Below the pieces are notes generated by a model. That model searched no databases and had not been told where the DNA came from. It saw only the letters and a list, made by a program, of their open reading frames with translations. DNA of 64,000 bases, taken from positions 8,866,001-8,930,000 of the forward strand of contig NZ_JACHMF010000001.1 in the NCBI RefSeq assembly GCF_014204895.1, in the 5' to 3' direction. Position numbers and translations under genes: made by a program. Within the stretch, counting starts at the first letter, position 1. Every line of letters begins with the position of its first letter. This document shows, one piece after another, positions 48,897-57,888 of the stretch. This DNA comes from Paractinoplanes abujensis. Its GTDB lineage: Bacteria; Actinomycetota; Actinomycetes; Mycobacteriales; Micromonosporaceae.

Positions 48897-49997
48897 GTGG
48901 CTGCCTCGATCCGAAGCTATCTCACGCAATGGACGGTGTTCGTTCCGATCGTCGCTATTGTCGCCCTCGTCTTCACGTGGGGCCGCGACCTGCCGTCGGC
49001 CGTGGTCGTGGTGGCCGCCCTCCTGCTGGGCGGCGCCGTGCTGGCCGCCGTCCACCACGCCGAGGTGGTCGCGCACAGGGTAGGCGAGCCGTTCGGCTCA
49101 CTCGTCCTGGCCGTGGCGGTGACCGTCATCGAAGTCGCCCTCATCGTCACCCTGATGATCAGCGGTGGCGAGAAGGCCCAGTCCCTGGCCCGCGACACCG
49201 TCTTCGCCGCCGTGATGATCACCTGCAACGGCCTGCTCGGCATCTCGTTGCTGGTCGGAGCCTTGCGCCGGCACGTCTCGGTCTTCAACGCCGAAGGCAC
49301 CGGCGGCGCCTTCGCCACGGTGGCCACCCTGGCCACGCTCTGTCTGGTCCTGCCCAGTTTCACCACGAGCCGCACCGGCCCGCAGTTCTCGCCGGCCCAG
49401 CTCACCTTCGCCGCCGTTGCCTCGCTGTGCCTCTACGGCCTGTTCGTCACGGTTCAGACCCGCCGCCACCGTGACTACTTCCTCCCGATCACCACCGCCG
49501 GCCAGGTCATCGACGTGGAGGAACATCTGGACCCGCCCTCCACCCGGACCGCGCTGGTCAGCCTGGCCACGCTGATGGTCGCCCTGATCGCCGTGGTCGG
49601 CCTGGCCAAGGGCGTCTCCCCCGCCATCGAGTCCGGCGTGGCCGCGATCGGCCTGCCCCAAGCGGTCGTCGGCGTGGTGATCGCCCTGCTGGTCCTGCTC
49701 CCCGAGACGATCGCCGCCGTCCGGGCCGCCGCCCGCGACCGCGTCCAGACCAGTCTCAACCTTGCCGTGGGTTCCGCGATGGCCAGCATCGGCCTGACCA
49801 TTCCCGCCATCGCCATCGCCATGATCTGGCTCGAGGGCCCGCTGCTGCTGGGCCTCGGCGGTACCCAGATGGTTCTGCTGGCCCTCACCGTGGGCGTGGG
49901 CACCCTGACCATCGTGCCCGGCCGGGCCAACGTCCTCCAGGGTGGCGTGCACCTGGCGCTGCTGGCAGCATTTCTGTTCATGGCGGCCAGCCCGTAG
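48897..49997 (+). CDS. Ca2+/H+ antiporter (CaCA family, ChaA-like)
   Basis: This is a 366-residue membrane protein with about eleven helices. The two inverted alpha repeats are visible: GEPFGSLVLAVAVTVIEVALIV and VVGVVIALLVLLPETIAAVRAA with TSLNLAVGSAMASIGLTIP, which carry the ion-binding Glu residues. It exports Ca2+ (or Na+/K+) in exchange for protons. The start is GTG 48897; the ribosome site is weak. Confidence 0.9.
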   Translation: MAASIRSYLTQWTVFVPIVAIVALVFTWGRDLPSAVVVVAALLLGGAVLAAVHHAEVVAHRVGEPFGSLVLAVAVTVIEVALIVTLMISGGEKAQSLARDTVFAAVMITCNGLLGISLLVGALRRHVSVFNAEGTGGAFATVATLATLCLVLPSFTTSRTGPQFSPAQLTFAAVASLCLYGLFVTVQTRRHRDYFLPITTAGQVIDVEEHLDPPSTRTALVSLATLMVALIAVVGLAKGVSPAIESGVAAIGLPQAVVGVVIALLVLLPETIAAVRAAARDRVQTSLNLAVGSAMASIGLTIPAIAIAMIWLEGPLLLGLGGTQMVLLALTVGVGTLTIVPGRANVLQGGVHLALLAAFLFMAASP

Positions 49998-50151
49998 CGG
50001 GCCCGCCATCTTGCCACTCACCCGCGCGCGGTGGTGCGCTCATGCCTTCCCGCAGGGGCACAGGTCGCTCCGGCCCGCGCACAGGTGAACGTTTGCCGGC
50101 GCCGGCCCCGCGTTGTTGGGCGTTTGCGCGCGCAGGGGCAGAGCTGCGCAG

Positions 50152-51186
50152 TTATGCGGAGTCGCGGGTGATCAAGGCGGGTTCGTAGATGACTGAGGAC
50201 ACGCGCATGGCGGGGTCTTCGATGCGGGCCAGCAGGAGGCGGGCGGCCTCGGCGGCCATGTCCTCCAGGGGGTGCCTGATCGTGGTGAGGGCGGGCGAGG
50301 CGGCCACGGCGGCGCTGCTGTCGTCGAAGCCGACCACTGCCACGTCGGTCGGGACGGAACGGCCGGCGTCGCGCAGTGCGGCCAGGGCGCCCAGGGCCAT
50401 CAAGTCGTTGGCGGCGAACACACCGTCCAGGAAAGGGTTGCCGGCCAGCAGGGTGCGCATGGCGGTTTCGCCGCTGTCGCGGGTGAAGTTTCCTGTCTCG
50501 GTGGGGACCCAGCCGTGGCCGCGGCGGGCCAGCGACCGGCGGAAGCCGGCGATGCGGTCGCTGCTGGCGGGGACGTCGGCCGGGCCGGAGATCATGGCGA
50601 TGCGCTGGCAGCCGCGGGCCAGCAGGTGGTCGGCGGCCAGCGCGGCGCCGGTGTCGTTGGCCAGGTCGACGTAGTCGATGGGGACCGGGTCGGCGGGGCG
50701 GCCGATCAGCACGGCGGGGACGCCGCCCTCGGTGAGCATGCGGGGCAGCGGGTCGACGGGCGGCAGGGACAGCACGATCGCGCCGTCGGCCTGACCGTTG
50801 CGCAGGTCGCCGACGAGGCGTCTGCGCTGGTCGTCGGTGCCGACGATCTGCAGGGCGAGCTGGACGCCTTTGTCGCGCAGGACGCTCATCAGGCCGCCGA
50901 CGACGCGCCCGAAGTAGGGGTCGGCGAAGAAGCGGCCCATGAACGGGTCGTCGTCGTGCATCTCGGAGTCGGAGACGACCAGCGCGACGGTGCCTGTGCG
51001 GCGGGTGACCAGCGAGCGGGCGAGCCGGTTGGGCACGTAACCGGTGCGGCCCACCGCATCCCACACGACTTCGTGCAACTGCGGGTCGACGTTGCGGATC
51101 CCGTTGATGACGCGGGAGACGGTGGCTCGGGACACCCCGGCCACGCGGGCGACGTCCTCGAGGGTCGGGAGCCGCTCGGTTCGCAT
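50152..51186 (-). CDS. LacI-family transcriptional regulator
   Basis: This is a 344-residue LacI repressor. The N-terminal helix-turn-helix and hinge (LPTLEDVARVAGVSRATVSRVINGIRNV, YVPNRLARSL) lead to a periplasmic-binding-like sugar domain (VALVVSDSEMHDDD, AIVLSLPP, AANDLMALGALAAL). The reading frame stays open upstream, but ATG 51186 is the family start. A perfect palindrome CGGAGAGCGCTCTCCG is 21 bp before the start, implying self-control. The same core is found before 51345 and 56769, so it likely represses both secreted proteins. Confidence 0.92.
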   Translation of the reverse strand: MRTERLPTLEDVARVAGVSRATVSRVINGIRNVDPQLHEVVWDAVGRTGYVPNRLARSLVTRRTGTVALVVSDSEMHDDDPFMGRFFADPYFGRVVGGLMSVLRDKGVQLALQIVGTDDQRRRLVGDLRNGQADGAIVLSLPPVDPLPRMLTEGGVPAVLIGRPADPVPIDYVDLANDTGAALAADHLLARGCQRIAMISGPADVPASSDRIAGFRRSLARRGHGWVPTETGNFTRDSGETAMRTLLAGNPFLDGVFAANDLMALGALAALRDAGRSVPTDVAVVGFDDSSAAVAASPALTTIRHPLEDMAAEAARLLLARIEDPAMRVSSVIYEPALITRDSA

Positions 51187-51206
51187 AGACGTCTTTATAG
51201 CACAGC

Positions 51207-51222
51207 CGGAGAGCGCTCTCCG
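51207..51222. promoter_or_regulatory. LacI operator before the regulator gene
   Basis: CGGAGAGCGCTCTCCG is a perfect 16-bp palindrome with the central CG typical of LacI-family operators. Confidence 0.8.
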
Positions 51223-51279
51223 ACCGTACGGCCGGGACTGCGCGCGAAGTTCCGGAACCAGCGGAAACCCGCGTACGTA

Positions 51280-51324
51280 TTGACGCCCTTGACATCGCGG
51301 CGTAACACTCGGAAAGCGCTCTCC
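51280..51324 (+). promoter_or_regulatory. Promoter with overlapping LacI operator
   Basis: TTGACG (51280-51285), 17 bp, then TAACAC (51303-51308) form a sigma-70-type promoter. GGAAAGCGCTCTCC (51311-51324) begins 3 bp after the -10 box, so a bound repressor would block the start site. The same arrangement occurs at 56803-56858 on the other strand. Confidence 0.75.
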
Positions 51325-51344
51325 AACCCCCAAAAGGAGACCTG

Positions 51345-52742
51345 GTGAATCCCCATCGACCTAGACGCATTCTGACCGTGAGCGCGGTCGCGGCCCTCAC
51401 CGTGACCGCCCTGCTCACCGGTGTCCGGACCGCTCAAGCGGCCGACACCCTGCTCTCCCAAGGCAAACCTGTCCTCGCCTCGTCGACCGAGAACGGTGGC
51501 GCCCCGGCCGCCGCGGCCGTCGACGGCAATTCCACCACCCGGTGGGGCAGCACGTGGAGCGACCCGCAGTGGCTCCGCGTCGACCTCGGCAGCACGGCCG
51601 GCATCAGCCAGGTGAAGATCATCTGGGAGGCCGCGTACGCCAAGGCCTTCCAGCTCCAGACCTCGGCCGACGGCACCACCTGGACGAACGTCTACAGCAC
51701 GAGCACCGCCACGGGCGGCACGCAGACGCTGAACGTGAGCGGCAGCGGCCGCTACGTCCGGGTGTACGGAACGCAGCGGGGCACCGGCTACGGCTATTCG
51801 CTGTACGAGTTCCAGGTCTACGGCTCGTACGCGACGCCGCCGCCGACCACGGGCCCCGGTTACGTCATGGCCAACCCGCCCGTGACGGGTGTGGTGCCGT
51901 CGACCGCAGTGCCGCCGGCCACCAACCCGCCGACGACCCACCGCGAGTTCCAGATGAACTGCTCGGTGAGTCGCGGCAACCTGAACGACGACCCGATCGT
52001 CTTCCCGAACATGCCGGGTGCCTCGCACTCGCACACGTTCATGGGCAACACCACCACGAACGCCGCCACCACGGTCGCCAGCCTCAAGGGCGGCAGCACC
52101 TCGTGCATCACACCCGGTGACAAGACCGGTTACTGGATGCCGACGCTGCTCAACGGCACCACCGCGGTGCAGCCCGTGGGCCGGCAGACGATCTACTACA
52201 AGTCCGGGGTGATCGACTACCGCAGCGTGCGCCCGTTCCCCGAGGGTCTGCGCTACGTGGTCGGCAGCCCGACCGCCACGCTGGAGGACTTCCGCAACCA
52301 CCCGGGCGCGGTGGAGGGCTTCGAGTGCGGTGACCTGTCGTTCCAGTGGGACATTCCGGCCAACTGCGTGGCGGGCAGCCAGCTCAACGTCCGCTTCCAG
52401 GCCCCCAGCTGCTGGAACGGGCTGCACCTGGACACGCCCGATCACAAGAGCCACATGGCGTACCCGGTGCTCGGGGTCTGCCCGGCCTCACATCCGGTGG
52501 CCGTCCCGATGATCGAGTTCAAGATGGCCTGGCCGGTCAGCGGCAACATGAGCAACGTCCGCTTCTCCAGCGGCCGCGGCTACTCCTTCCACTACGACGT
52601 CTTCAACGCGTTCGACCCGCCGACACTGGCCGCCCTCGTCCGCCACTGCATCAACGGCGGCCTGCAGTGCGACCCGCGCGGCTTCGACCTTTACAAGCCC
52701 GACCGCGGCGCCGCGCTCAACGAGAACTACGAGCTGCCGTAA
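51345..52742 (+). CDS. Secreted F5/8C carbohydrate-binding plus DUF1996 protein
   Basis: This is a 465-residue exported protein. The signal peptide ends at TAQAAD. An F5/8 type C (CBM32-like) domain spans about residues 36-165 (GKPVLASSTENGG to GYGYSLYEFQVYG). The C-terminal DUF1996 domain has EFQMNCSVSRG, MPGASHSHTFMGN, GYWMPTLLNG, PSCWNGLHLDTPDHKSHM and SFHYDVFNAF, with several Cys and His. DUF1996 proteins occur in fungi and actinomycetes with unknown, possibly polysaccharide-related, function. AAGGAGA precedes GTG 51345. Confidence 0.9.
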   Translation: MNPHRPRRILTVSAVAALTVTALLTGVRTAQAADTLLSQGKPVLASSTENGGAPAAAAVDGNSTTRWGSTWSDPQWLRVDLGSTAGISQVKIIWEAAYAKAFQLQTSADGTTWTNVYSTSTATGGTQTLNVSGSGRYVRVYGTQRGTGYGYSLYEFQVYGSYATPPPTTGPGYVMANPPVTGVVPSTAVPPATNPPTTHREFQMNCSVSRGNLNDDPIVFPNMPGASHSHTFMGNTTTNAATTVASLKGGSTSCITPGDKTGYWMPTLLNGTTAVQPVGRQTIYYKSGVIDYRSVRPFPEGLRYVVGSPTATLEDFRNHPGAVEGFECGDLSFQWDIPANCVAGSQLNVRFQAPSCWNGLHLDTPDHKSHMAYPVLGVCPASHPVAVPMIEFKMAWPVSGNMSNVRFSSGRGYSFHYDVFNAFDPPTLAALVRHCINGGLQCDPRGFDLYKPDRGAALNENYELP

Positions 52743-52752
52743 GCATCCAAGA

Positions 52753-52789
52753 AACGGGCGCCGTCGAAGCGACGGCGCCCGTTTTCGCG
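52753..52789 (+). terminator. Terminator after the DUF1996 gene
   Basis: AAACGGGCGCCGTCG (52753-52767) pairs perfectly with CGACGGCGCCCGTTT (52771-52785) across an AAG loop and is followed by more T, a strong terminator 11 bp after the stop. Confidence 0.93.
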
Positions 52790-52799
52790 TTGCCGGAAA

Positions 52800-53366
52800 T
52801 CACGGGGAACTGCTCGGGATCGCCGACAACGCCACTTCCCTCGTGCGCAGAATCTGTAGTGCCAAATCGCGCGTCCGGGCCTCGGCTCCCGATTTGTCCT
52901 CGCTGCGGGCCAGGCTCTGACCCTGCACCAGATGGGCCCGGATGAGCTTGGTCACGGTCTGGTCGAACGCCGCGCCGACCAGTTGCTGGACGCCGGTGAT
53001 GTCTTCCGGGGTGACCATGCCCGGCATCGGCATGCCCTTGTGCGGGTTCTCCGCGGGCAGGCCGGCCAGGGTGTGCAACTGCCGCAACACGTTCAGCTCG
53101 GCCTCGGTGAACGACTTGACCTGCAGCGCGAGGGCGAGCGTGGCCGGATCCTGCGTGTGTTTCGGGGTAAGGTCGAGCAGCGGCAGGAGCTCCTCGTTCA
53201 TCGCGATGTTGATTTCGATCCAGGCCAGATCGGTGCCTCCGAAGCCGGCCGCCTGCGCCGGTGCCGAAGCGTTCGCGGTGGGGGTGGCCGCGTCGCCGGA
53301 CCCCGTCGCCGAGCAGCCCGTCAATCCGAGCGTGGCGACGAGCAGGAGCCGGGGAATGTATTTCAC
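52800..53366 (-). CDS. DUF305/DUF4142-like lipoprotein
   Basis: This is a 188-residue lipoprotein: the lipobox LTGC lies at about residues 15-18. The mature part is two similar four-helix halves (DLAWIEINIAMNEELLPLL and FDQTVTKLIRAHLVQGQSLA) linked by HKGMPMPGMVTPEDI. The layout resembles DUF305, but the paired histidines usual there (HHxxA) are missing in both halves, so metal binding is doubtful. The start is GTG 53366. Confidence 0.72.
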   Translation of the reverse strand: MKYIPRLLLVATLGLTGCSATGSGDAATPTANASAPAQAAGFGGTDLAWIEINIAMNEELLPLLDLTPKHTQDPATLALALQVKSFTEAELNVLRQLHTLAGLPAENPHKGMPMPGMVTPEDITGVQQLVGAAFDQTVTKLIRAHLVQGQSLARSEDKSGAEARTRDLALQILRTREVALSAIPSSSP

Positions 53367-53475
53367 GTTCGCGAGTCTGGCCGTTTAATGGCATCACTGT
53401 CAATGATTCGATATTGATGGATGGCAACGGGACCGTAACAAGGGTCATCGACTCATAGAGCGTTCTGAGTTTATG

Positions 53476-53640
53476 TTATTCGGAGCTGCGAACTCCGTCA
53501 CAGTGACCGGCGATGATCTGCTCCACGTTCTTCCACAGGCCGATCAGGTTGCCCTCGGTGTCGTGGAAGTGCTCGCCGCCTCCTCGCCCAGACCCTGGAA
53601 CCGCGACCGGGACGGCAGAAGGGCCGAAAGTACGGGGCCG
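53476..53640 (-). pseudogene. Fragment of a VOC/glyoxalase-family gene
   Basis: On the minus strand a short stretch reads GGGEHFHDTEGNLIGLW before KNVEQIIAG and a stop at 53476-53478. That is the typical last strand of VOC (glyoxalase/bleomycin) proteins, including a metal-ligand Glu. TFGPSAVPVAVPG lies in frame just before it. The front two-thirds of the gene is missing and no start is seen. The rest of 53367-53727 holds nothing else. Confidence 0.6.
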
Positions 53641-53727
53641 GAGAAGTTCCACCGGAGGTGAGCAGCCGGCGGCACACGAGAAAGGGCGCCGCGGCCGTGA
53701 CCGCGACGCCCGCCCTCCGGGCGATGC

Positions 53728-56700
53728 TCAGCGCCGATAGACGCCGAACTCGTAGAGCGAGTAACCGTACGTGGTGGCCCGCGTCAGTCCGTTCATCCGG
53801 ACGTAGCGGCCGGAGCCCGAGACGCTGACCTCGTCGAACCCGCCGTCCCCGCTCGTCGTCGCGTAGACCGTCGTCCAGGTGCTGCCGTCGTTGGACGTCT
53901 GGATCTGGTAGCCCGTGGCGTAGGCCGCCTCCCACGCCAGCCGCACGTGGTTGAAAGACTGCACCGAGCCCAGGTCGACCTGCAGCCACGCCGTGCCGAC
54001 CCACTCGCTGGCCCACCGCGTGCCGTAGTCGCCGTCGGTGGCGTACGAGGGCAGTTGCGGCCCGTTCGTGCCGGTCGGCTGATAGGTGGACGCGGTCGTG
54101 GTCCTGCCGCGCGACAGGTTGGTGCCGGTCTCCGGCGGCGCCACCACGCGGATCGATTTCTGCTCGATGCCCACGTTGCCCTGCCCGTCGAAGGCGTAGA
54201 CGTAGACCTTCCACACGCCGAGCTTGTCGGGCGCCTTGGCCGTGAAGGAGCCGTTGCCGTTGTCGGTGAAGGTGACGTTCGTCAGCCCGGTGCCGCCCCC
54301 GGCGTACTTGTCGGAATACATCAGGTTGTAGCGGATCAGGTCGCCCTGCGGGTCCGTCGCGTTGACCGACACGTTCAGGGTGCCACCAGCCGGTACGGCG
54401 GTCTGGTTGCTCACGGTCATGCTGGTGATCTCGGGCGGCGTGTTGGCCGGTGTCTGCCCGGTCCAGGCCCGCTTGAGCGAGTAGTAGCCGTGCCGCCGCC
54501 ACCCACCGGTCGTGGTGTTGAGCCACACGCCGCCGAAGTCGTTCTCGAGTCCGTAGTGGAACTCGGTCGCGCCCAGCGCCACCGTCGGGTGCGCGTTGAT
54601 CGTGGCCCAGCTGCTGGCGTACTGGTCCCGCTTCTTCAGGTCGCTGGGCTCGGTCGGCACCCCGTTGACGTCGTTGGGCACCTCCCATTCGCCCTCGGGC
54701 CCGGCCTCGGTGACGATGTACGGCTTGGTGTAGCCGCCGGACTGCCAGTCCGAGTAGATGTTGCCGATCGCACCGTAGGAGTTGACCGCGAGCAGGTCGA
54801 GCGCCGGGGCGTACTGCTTGTAGTAGGGCCACGCGCCGGTGTAGGCGTCGGTCGACGTCACCGGGTGGTTGGGGTCCGCGGCGTGGATGGCCACCGCGAC
54901 CTCGTTGACGAACTTCGCGTAGCCGACCCGCCGGGCCTCGACCTCGGCCGCCGACAACCCGTGGTCCTGCATGGTCAGGATGACCTCGTTGCCGACGTCC
55001 CAGAGCAGCACACCCGGGTGGTTCTTCAGGGTGTTGACCCGGGCCACGATCTCGGCCTTGACCGAGTTCTTGTACGCGGTGTCGTTGACGTAGTCGGCGC
55101 CCTGGTTGAGCCAGTGCCCGACGATCACCTTGATGCCCTGCCGGGAGGCCCGGTCGAGCAGCGTCGGGGTGTTCGCGTCGTCCACGCCCCACGTGCGGAT
55201 CGTGTTGACGCCCATGTTCTTCAGGTCCCGCATGTATCCGTCGGCGGCCGCCTGCGGGGGACCGTACGTCAGGCCCTTGACCTGGTACGGCGAGCCGTTG
55301 ACCTGCAGCTGCCAGTTGCCCTGGCTGCCGGTCACCTTGACGACGCTGGGCTGGGTCGGCGCGGCCGGGTCGGTCATCGCCGGCGGGACGGTGCCGGTGG
55401 CCGTGCGGGCCACGCTGACCGAGTCGACGCTGAGCACGCCGCCCGAGGTGGTGTCCGGGGCCGGGGTGGTGCGGCCGGCCACCGCGTTGGGCAGCGAGCC
55501 GCCGATGGCCAGGTCGAGCCGCAGGAAGAAGCCGTGGTGCACGGCCGCGTTCCAGGCCGACACGCCGACCTGCGACTGGCGCACGATCCAGGTCTGGCGC
55601 CCGTCGAGATAGAAGCGGATCTCCTCGTCGGTCTTGGTGCGGTCGATGATCTGGGTGTACTCGTGATAGCCGGTCTGGCAGCTCGTGCAGGTGGCGAAGC
55701 CGGACGACCGCCCGTTGTACTCGGCGCACACCCCGTCGGGCGCGGTGCCGCAGTGCAGGGTCTGCGCGAGCTGGCTGCGGCCGTTGACGTTGGTCATGAT
55801 GTCGGTCTCGCCGACGCCGGGCCAGTTGTTGTAGTTGCCGCGGTAGGCCGCGCCGGTCGCCCGGAAACCCGGCCAGTAACCGAGCGCGTTGGCCACGTCG
55901 GGCTGCTTGAGCACGGCGGTGAACTTAGTCTGCTGCCCGGCCAGGGGCTCGAAGTCGGTGCGCTGCGTCTCCAGGCGGCCCGACGTCCAATTGCCGCTGC
56001 CGTCCTTGAGGGCCTTGATGCTCAGCCGCCCGTTGCCGTCGAGCGAGACGTTGGCCGTGCTGTTGCTGGCCGTCTCGACCTCACCGGTGCCCCAGTTAGC
56101 GGCTCCACCGGGATACTGCGTTCCCGTACGCAGGAGCCAGTTCGCCGACGACGGCGAGGAGCCGGCCGGGCCGTCGAACTTGTCCTCCCAGATCGTCGTG
56201 AAGTTGCCCGGCGGCGGTGTGGTCGGTGGGGGAGTGGTCGGCGGCGGGTCGGTCGGCGTGGTGCCGCCGGTCGAGCCGTAGACCTTGAACTCCCACAGCG
56301 AGTAGCCGTAGCCGCCGTTGCGCGTGGTGCCGTAGAGGCGGACGTAGCGGCCGCTGCCGTTCACGGTGAGCGTCTCGGTGCCGCCGGTGCCCCCGGTCCT
56401 GGTGTAGATCGAGGTCCAGGTGGTGCCGTCGGGCGAGGTCTGGATCTGGTAACCCGTGCCGTAGGCGTTCTCCCACTGCAGCACGACCGAGCTGATGGTC
56501 GCGGTGGCGCCGAGGTCGACGCGCAGCCACTGAGGGTCGGAGAACTGGCTCGACCAGCGGGTGCCCGGGTTGCCGTCGGTGGCGTTGGCGGCCACGGTGT
56601 CGGCGGTCTCGTTCGAGGAGGAGGTGGTGGGTTTGCCCTGCGAGAGCAGGGCATCGGCCGCGTAGGCGCTGCCGTGCGCCGTCACGGCGAGGCCGGCCGC

Positions 56701-56769
56701 GACGAGGGCCGTGGTCAGGGGGATGGCGAGGCGGCGCCACAGGCGCGGCGGGGAGGAAGCCGAGTTCAC
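53728..56769 (-). CDS. Secreted two-enzyme glycoside hydrolase (F5/8C-GH16-TIM barrel-Ig-F5/8C)
   Basis: This is a 1013-residue exported protein. After a signal peptide (to GSAYAAD) come an F5/8C domain (about 40-165), a Thr/Pro linker, a GH16-like beta sandwich (about 195-455), a GH2/GH5-like TIM barrel (about 475-790), an Ig-like domain and a second F5/8C domain. In GH16 the motif ExDxxE reads GETDIMT: Glu321 and Asp323 are present but the acid/base Glu is Thr326. The barrel has both glutamates (WDVGNEV, about 595; IVTEAGPEG, about 688). AGGAG precedes GTG 56769. A LacI operator lies upstream. Confidence 0.9.
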   Translation of the reverse strand: MNSASSPPRLWRRLAIPLTTALVAAGLAVTAHGSAYAADALLSQGKPTTSSSNETADTVAANATDGNPGTRWSSQFSDPQWLRVDLGATATISSVVLQWENAYGTGYQIQTSPDGTTWTSIYTRTGGTGGTETLTVNGSGRYVRLYGTTRNGGYGYSLWEFKVYGSTGGTTPTDPPPTTPPPTTPPPGNFTTIWEDKFDGPAGSSPSSANWLLRTGTQYPGGAANWGTGEVETASNSTANVSLDGNGRLSIKALKDGSGNWTSGRLETQRTDFEPLAGQQTKFTAVLKQPDVANALGYWPGFRATGAAYRGNYNNWPGVGETDIMTNVNGRSQLAQTLHCGTAPDGVCAEYNGRSSGFATCTSCQTGYHEYTQIIDRTKTDEEIRFYLDGRQTWIVRQSQVGVSAWNAAVHHGFFLRLDLAIGGSLPNAVAGRTTPAPDTTSGGVLSVDSVSVARTATGTVPPAMTDPAAPTQPSVVKVTGSQGNWQLQVNGSPYQVKGLTYGPPQAAADGYMRDLKNMGVNTIRTWGVDDANTPTLLDRASRQGIKVIVGHWLNQGADYVNDTAYKNSVKAEIVARVNTLKNHPGVLLWDVGNEVILTMQDHGLSAAEVEARRVGYAKFVNEVAVAIHAADPNHPVTSTDAYTGAWPYYKQYAPALDLLAVNSYGAIGNIYSDWQSGGYTKPYIVTEAGPEGEWEVPNDVNGVPTEPSDLKKRDQYASSWATINAHPTVALGATEFHYGLENDFGGVWLNTTTGGWRRHGYYSLKRAWTGQTPANTPPEITSMTVSNQTAVPAGGTLNVSVNATDPQGDLIRYNLMYSDKYAGGGTGLTNVTFTDNGNGSFTAKAPDKLGVWKVYVYAFDGQGNVGIEQKSIRVVAPPETGTNLSRGRTTTASTYQPTGTNGPQLPSYATDGDYGTRWASEWVGTAWLQVDLGSVQSFNHVRLAWEAAYATGYQIQTSNDGSTWTTVYATTSGDGGFDEVSVSGSGRYVRMNGLTRATTYGYSLYEFGVYRR

Positions 56770-56802
56770 GGAAACTCCTGGGGATGTCGGGACGACGCTC
56801 GG

Positions 56803-56858
56803 GGAAAGCGCTCTCCATGAATGGCCGCAGTGTTACGCCGGGCTTTCATGTGTGTCAA
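56803..56858 (-). promoter_or_regulatory. Promoter and LacI operator of the GH16/TIM-barrel gene
   Basis: Read leftward: TTGACA (56858-56853), 17 bp, TAACAC (56835-56830), then GGAGAGCGCTTTCC (56816-56803), the reverse complement of the operator at 51311. The start codon is 34 bp further. The spacing of -35 and -10 and the -10 sequence are the same as before the DUF1996 gene. Confidence 0.78.
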
Positions 56859-56939
56859 TAGTGCGCCGCGAGTCGTGCCCGTGAAGGCCCCCTGAAAGCG
56901 GGCAATAACGGCACCGCGGGGACCGTCGGGCCAGAGTTC

Positions 56940-56953
56940 GGAGAGCGGTTTCC
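56940..56953. promoter_or_regulatory. Second LacI-type site upstream of the GH16/TIM-barrel gene
   Basis: GGAGAGCGGTTTCC differs from the GGAGAGCGCTTTCC operator by one base. It lies 137 bp upstream of the first site, a distance that would permit looping. The rest of 56770-57040 has no gene. Confidence 0.55.
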
Positions 56954-57040
56954 AAGCCCGGGAGGCGTGGCCGCGAGGGGAGTGCCGATACGACTCGGCG
57001 GATCGGCCCGCGTCGGGGGTGAGGCCCGCAGGAGACCCGG

Positions 57041-57817
57041 CTACTGGAGGAAGGCGCCGAGCGGGGACAGCAGCAGTTTGTTGACACCCGCGGCCGTGGT
57101 GTCGAGCGTCGTCCGCTCCCGGTCGGTGGCGTTCATGTCGTGTCGCAGGCCCCACAGCTTCTGCGCGTTGCGCCAGGCCACGTTGCGGGTGTACTCGACG
57201 GCTTCGCCCTGCCACCAGTCGTCCAGGCAGCCGTTCATCATGTCGATGAGCAGCTGCCACTTCTCCAGATAACCGCGGCGCAGCCCGGGGATCGACTCCG
57301 CGAAGATCTCGTTGATCTCGAGGTAGTCGTGGTGCTGCTCGCTGTCGTCGATGGGGTCGCGGCCCAGGTGGTCGAAGGTGGTCACCAGCGCGAACGGCAG
57401 ATCGAAGTTGATGTGCGCGTTCACCCCGGCGCAGGCCGAGGGCAGGGGGCGGCAGTCCGGCCCGGGGATCCGGGTGAACAGCGCCGCCCACACCTGCGGG
57501 CACCGCGGGCTCGCCCCGTTGCCGGCCCAGGCCCGCAGAGCGTCGAAGTAGCGCGCGGCGAACTCCACGTCGAGCCGGGACAGGAACGCCGGATCCTTGA
57601 ACTTGCCGGCGTACAGCCGCTCGAGCACACCTTCGGTGATGGTCAGGTAGAGCTGGTTGAAGTCGCACAGCGGGTTCTGGCCCAGCAGCGGTGGCACCCG
57701 GGTCAGGATCGTCTGCAGCTCACGAAGCTGCTCGACCACTCCTGGGACGTCGTCGGGGTGGTTGCTCAGAAGATCCGCCATCTCCTGCTGCGCCGGCCCC
57801 CAGACCGACTGGTTCAT
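57041..57817 (-). CDS. DUF5995-family protein
   Basis: This is a 258-residue soluble protein, all alpha by appearance. DFNQLYLTITEGVLERL, GVNAHINFDLPFALV and DYLEINEIF carry His and Asp residues that could bind metal. I place it in DUF5995, whose role is unknown. GGAGGAG lies 5 bp before ATG 57817. It stands alone, with a terminator hairpin upstream from the LuxR gene. Confidence 0.82.
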   Translation of the reverse strand: MNQSVWGPAQQEMADLLSNHPDDVPGVVEQLRELQTILTRVPPLLGQNPLCDFNQLYLTITEGVLERLYAGKFKDPAFLSRLDVEFAARYFDALRAWAGNGASPRCPQVWAALFTRIPGPDCRPLPSACAGVNAHINFDLPFALVTTFDHLGRDPIDDSEQHHDYLEINEIFAESIPGLRRGYLEKWQLLIDMMNGCLDDWWQGEAVEYTRNVAWRNAQKLWGLRHDMNATDRERTTLDTTAAGVNKLLLSPLGAFLQ

Positions 57818-57852
57818 CGGTTCTCCTCCACAACCTAGGCGGAGGGCCCCCT

Positions 57853-57888
57853 AGCACCACCCGGCGGCGGTGGCCGCCGGGTGGTGCT
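57853..57888 (-). terminator. Terminator after the LuxR-family gene
   Basis: AGCACCACCCGGCGGC (57853-57868) pairs perfectly over 16 bp with GCCGCCGGGTGGTGCT (57873-57888) around a GGTG loop, about 100 bp beyond the LuxR stop codon. Confidence 0.85.
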
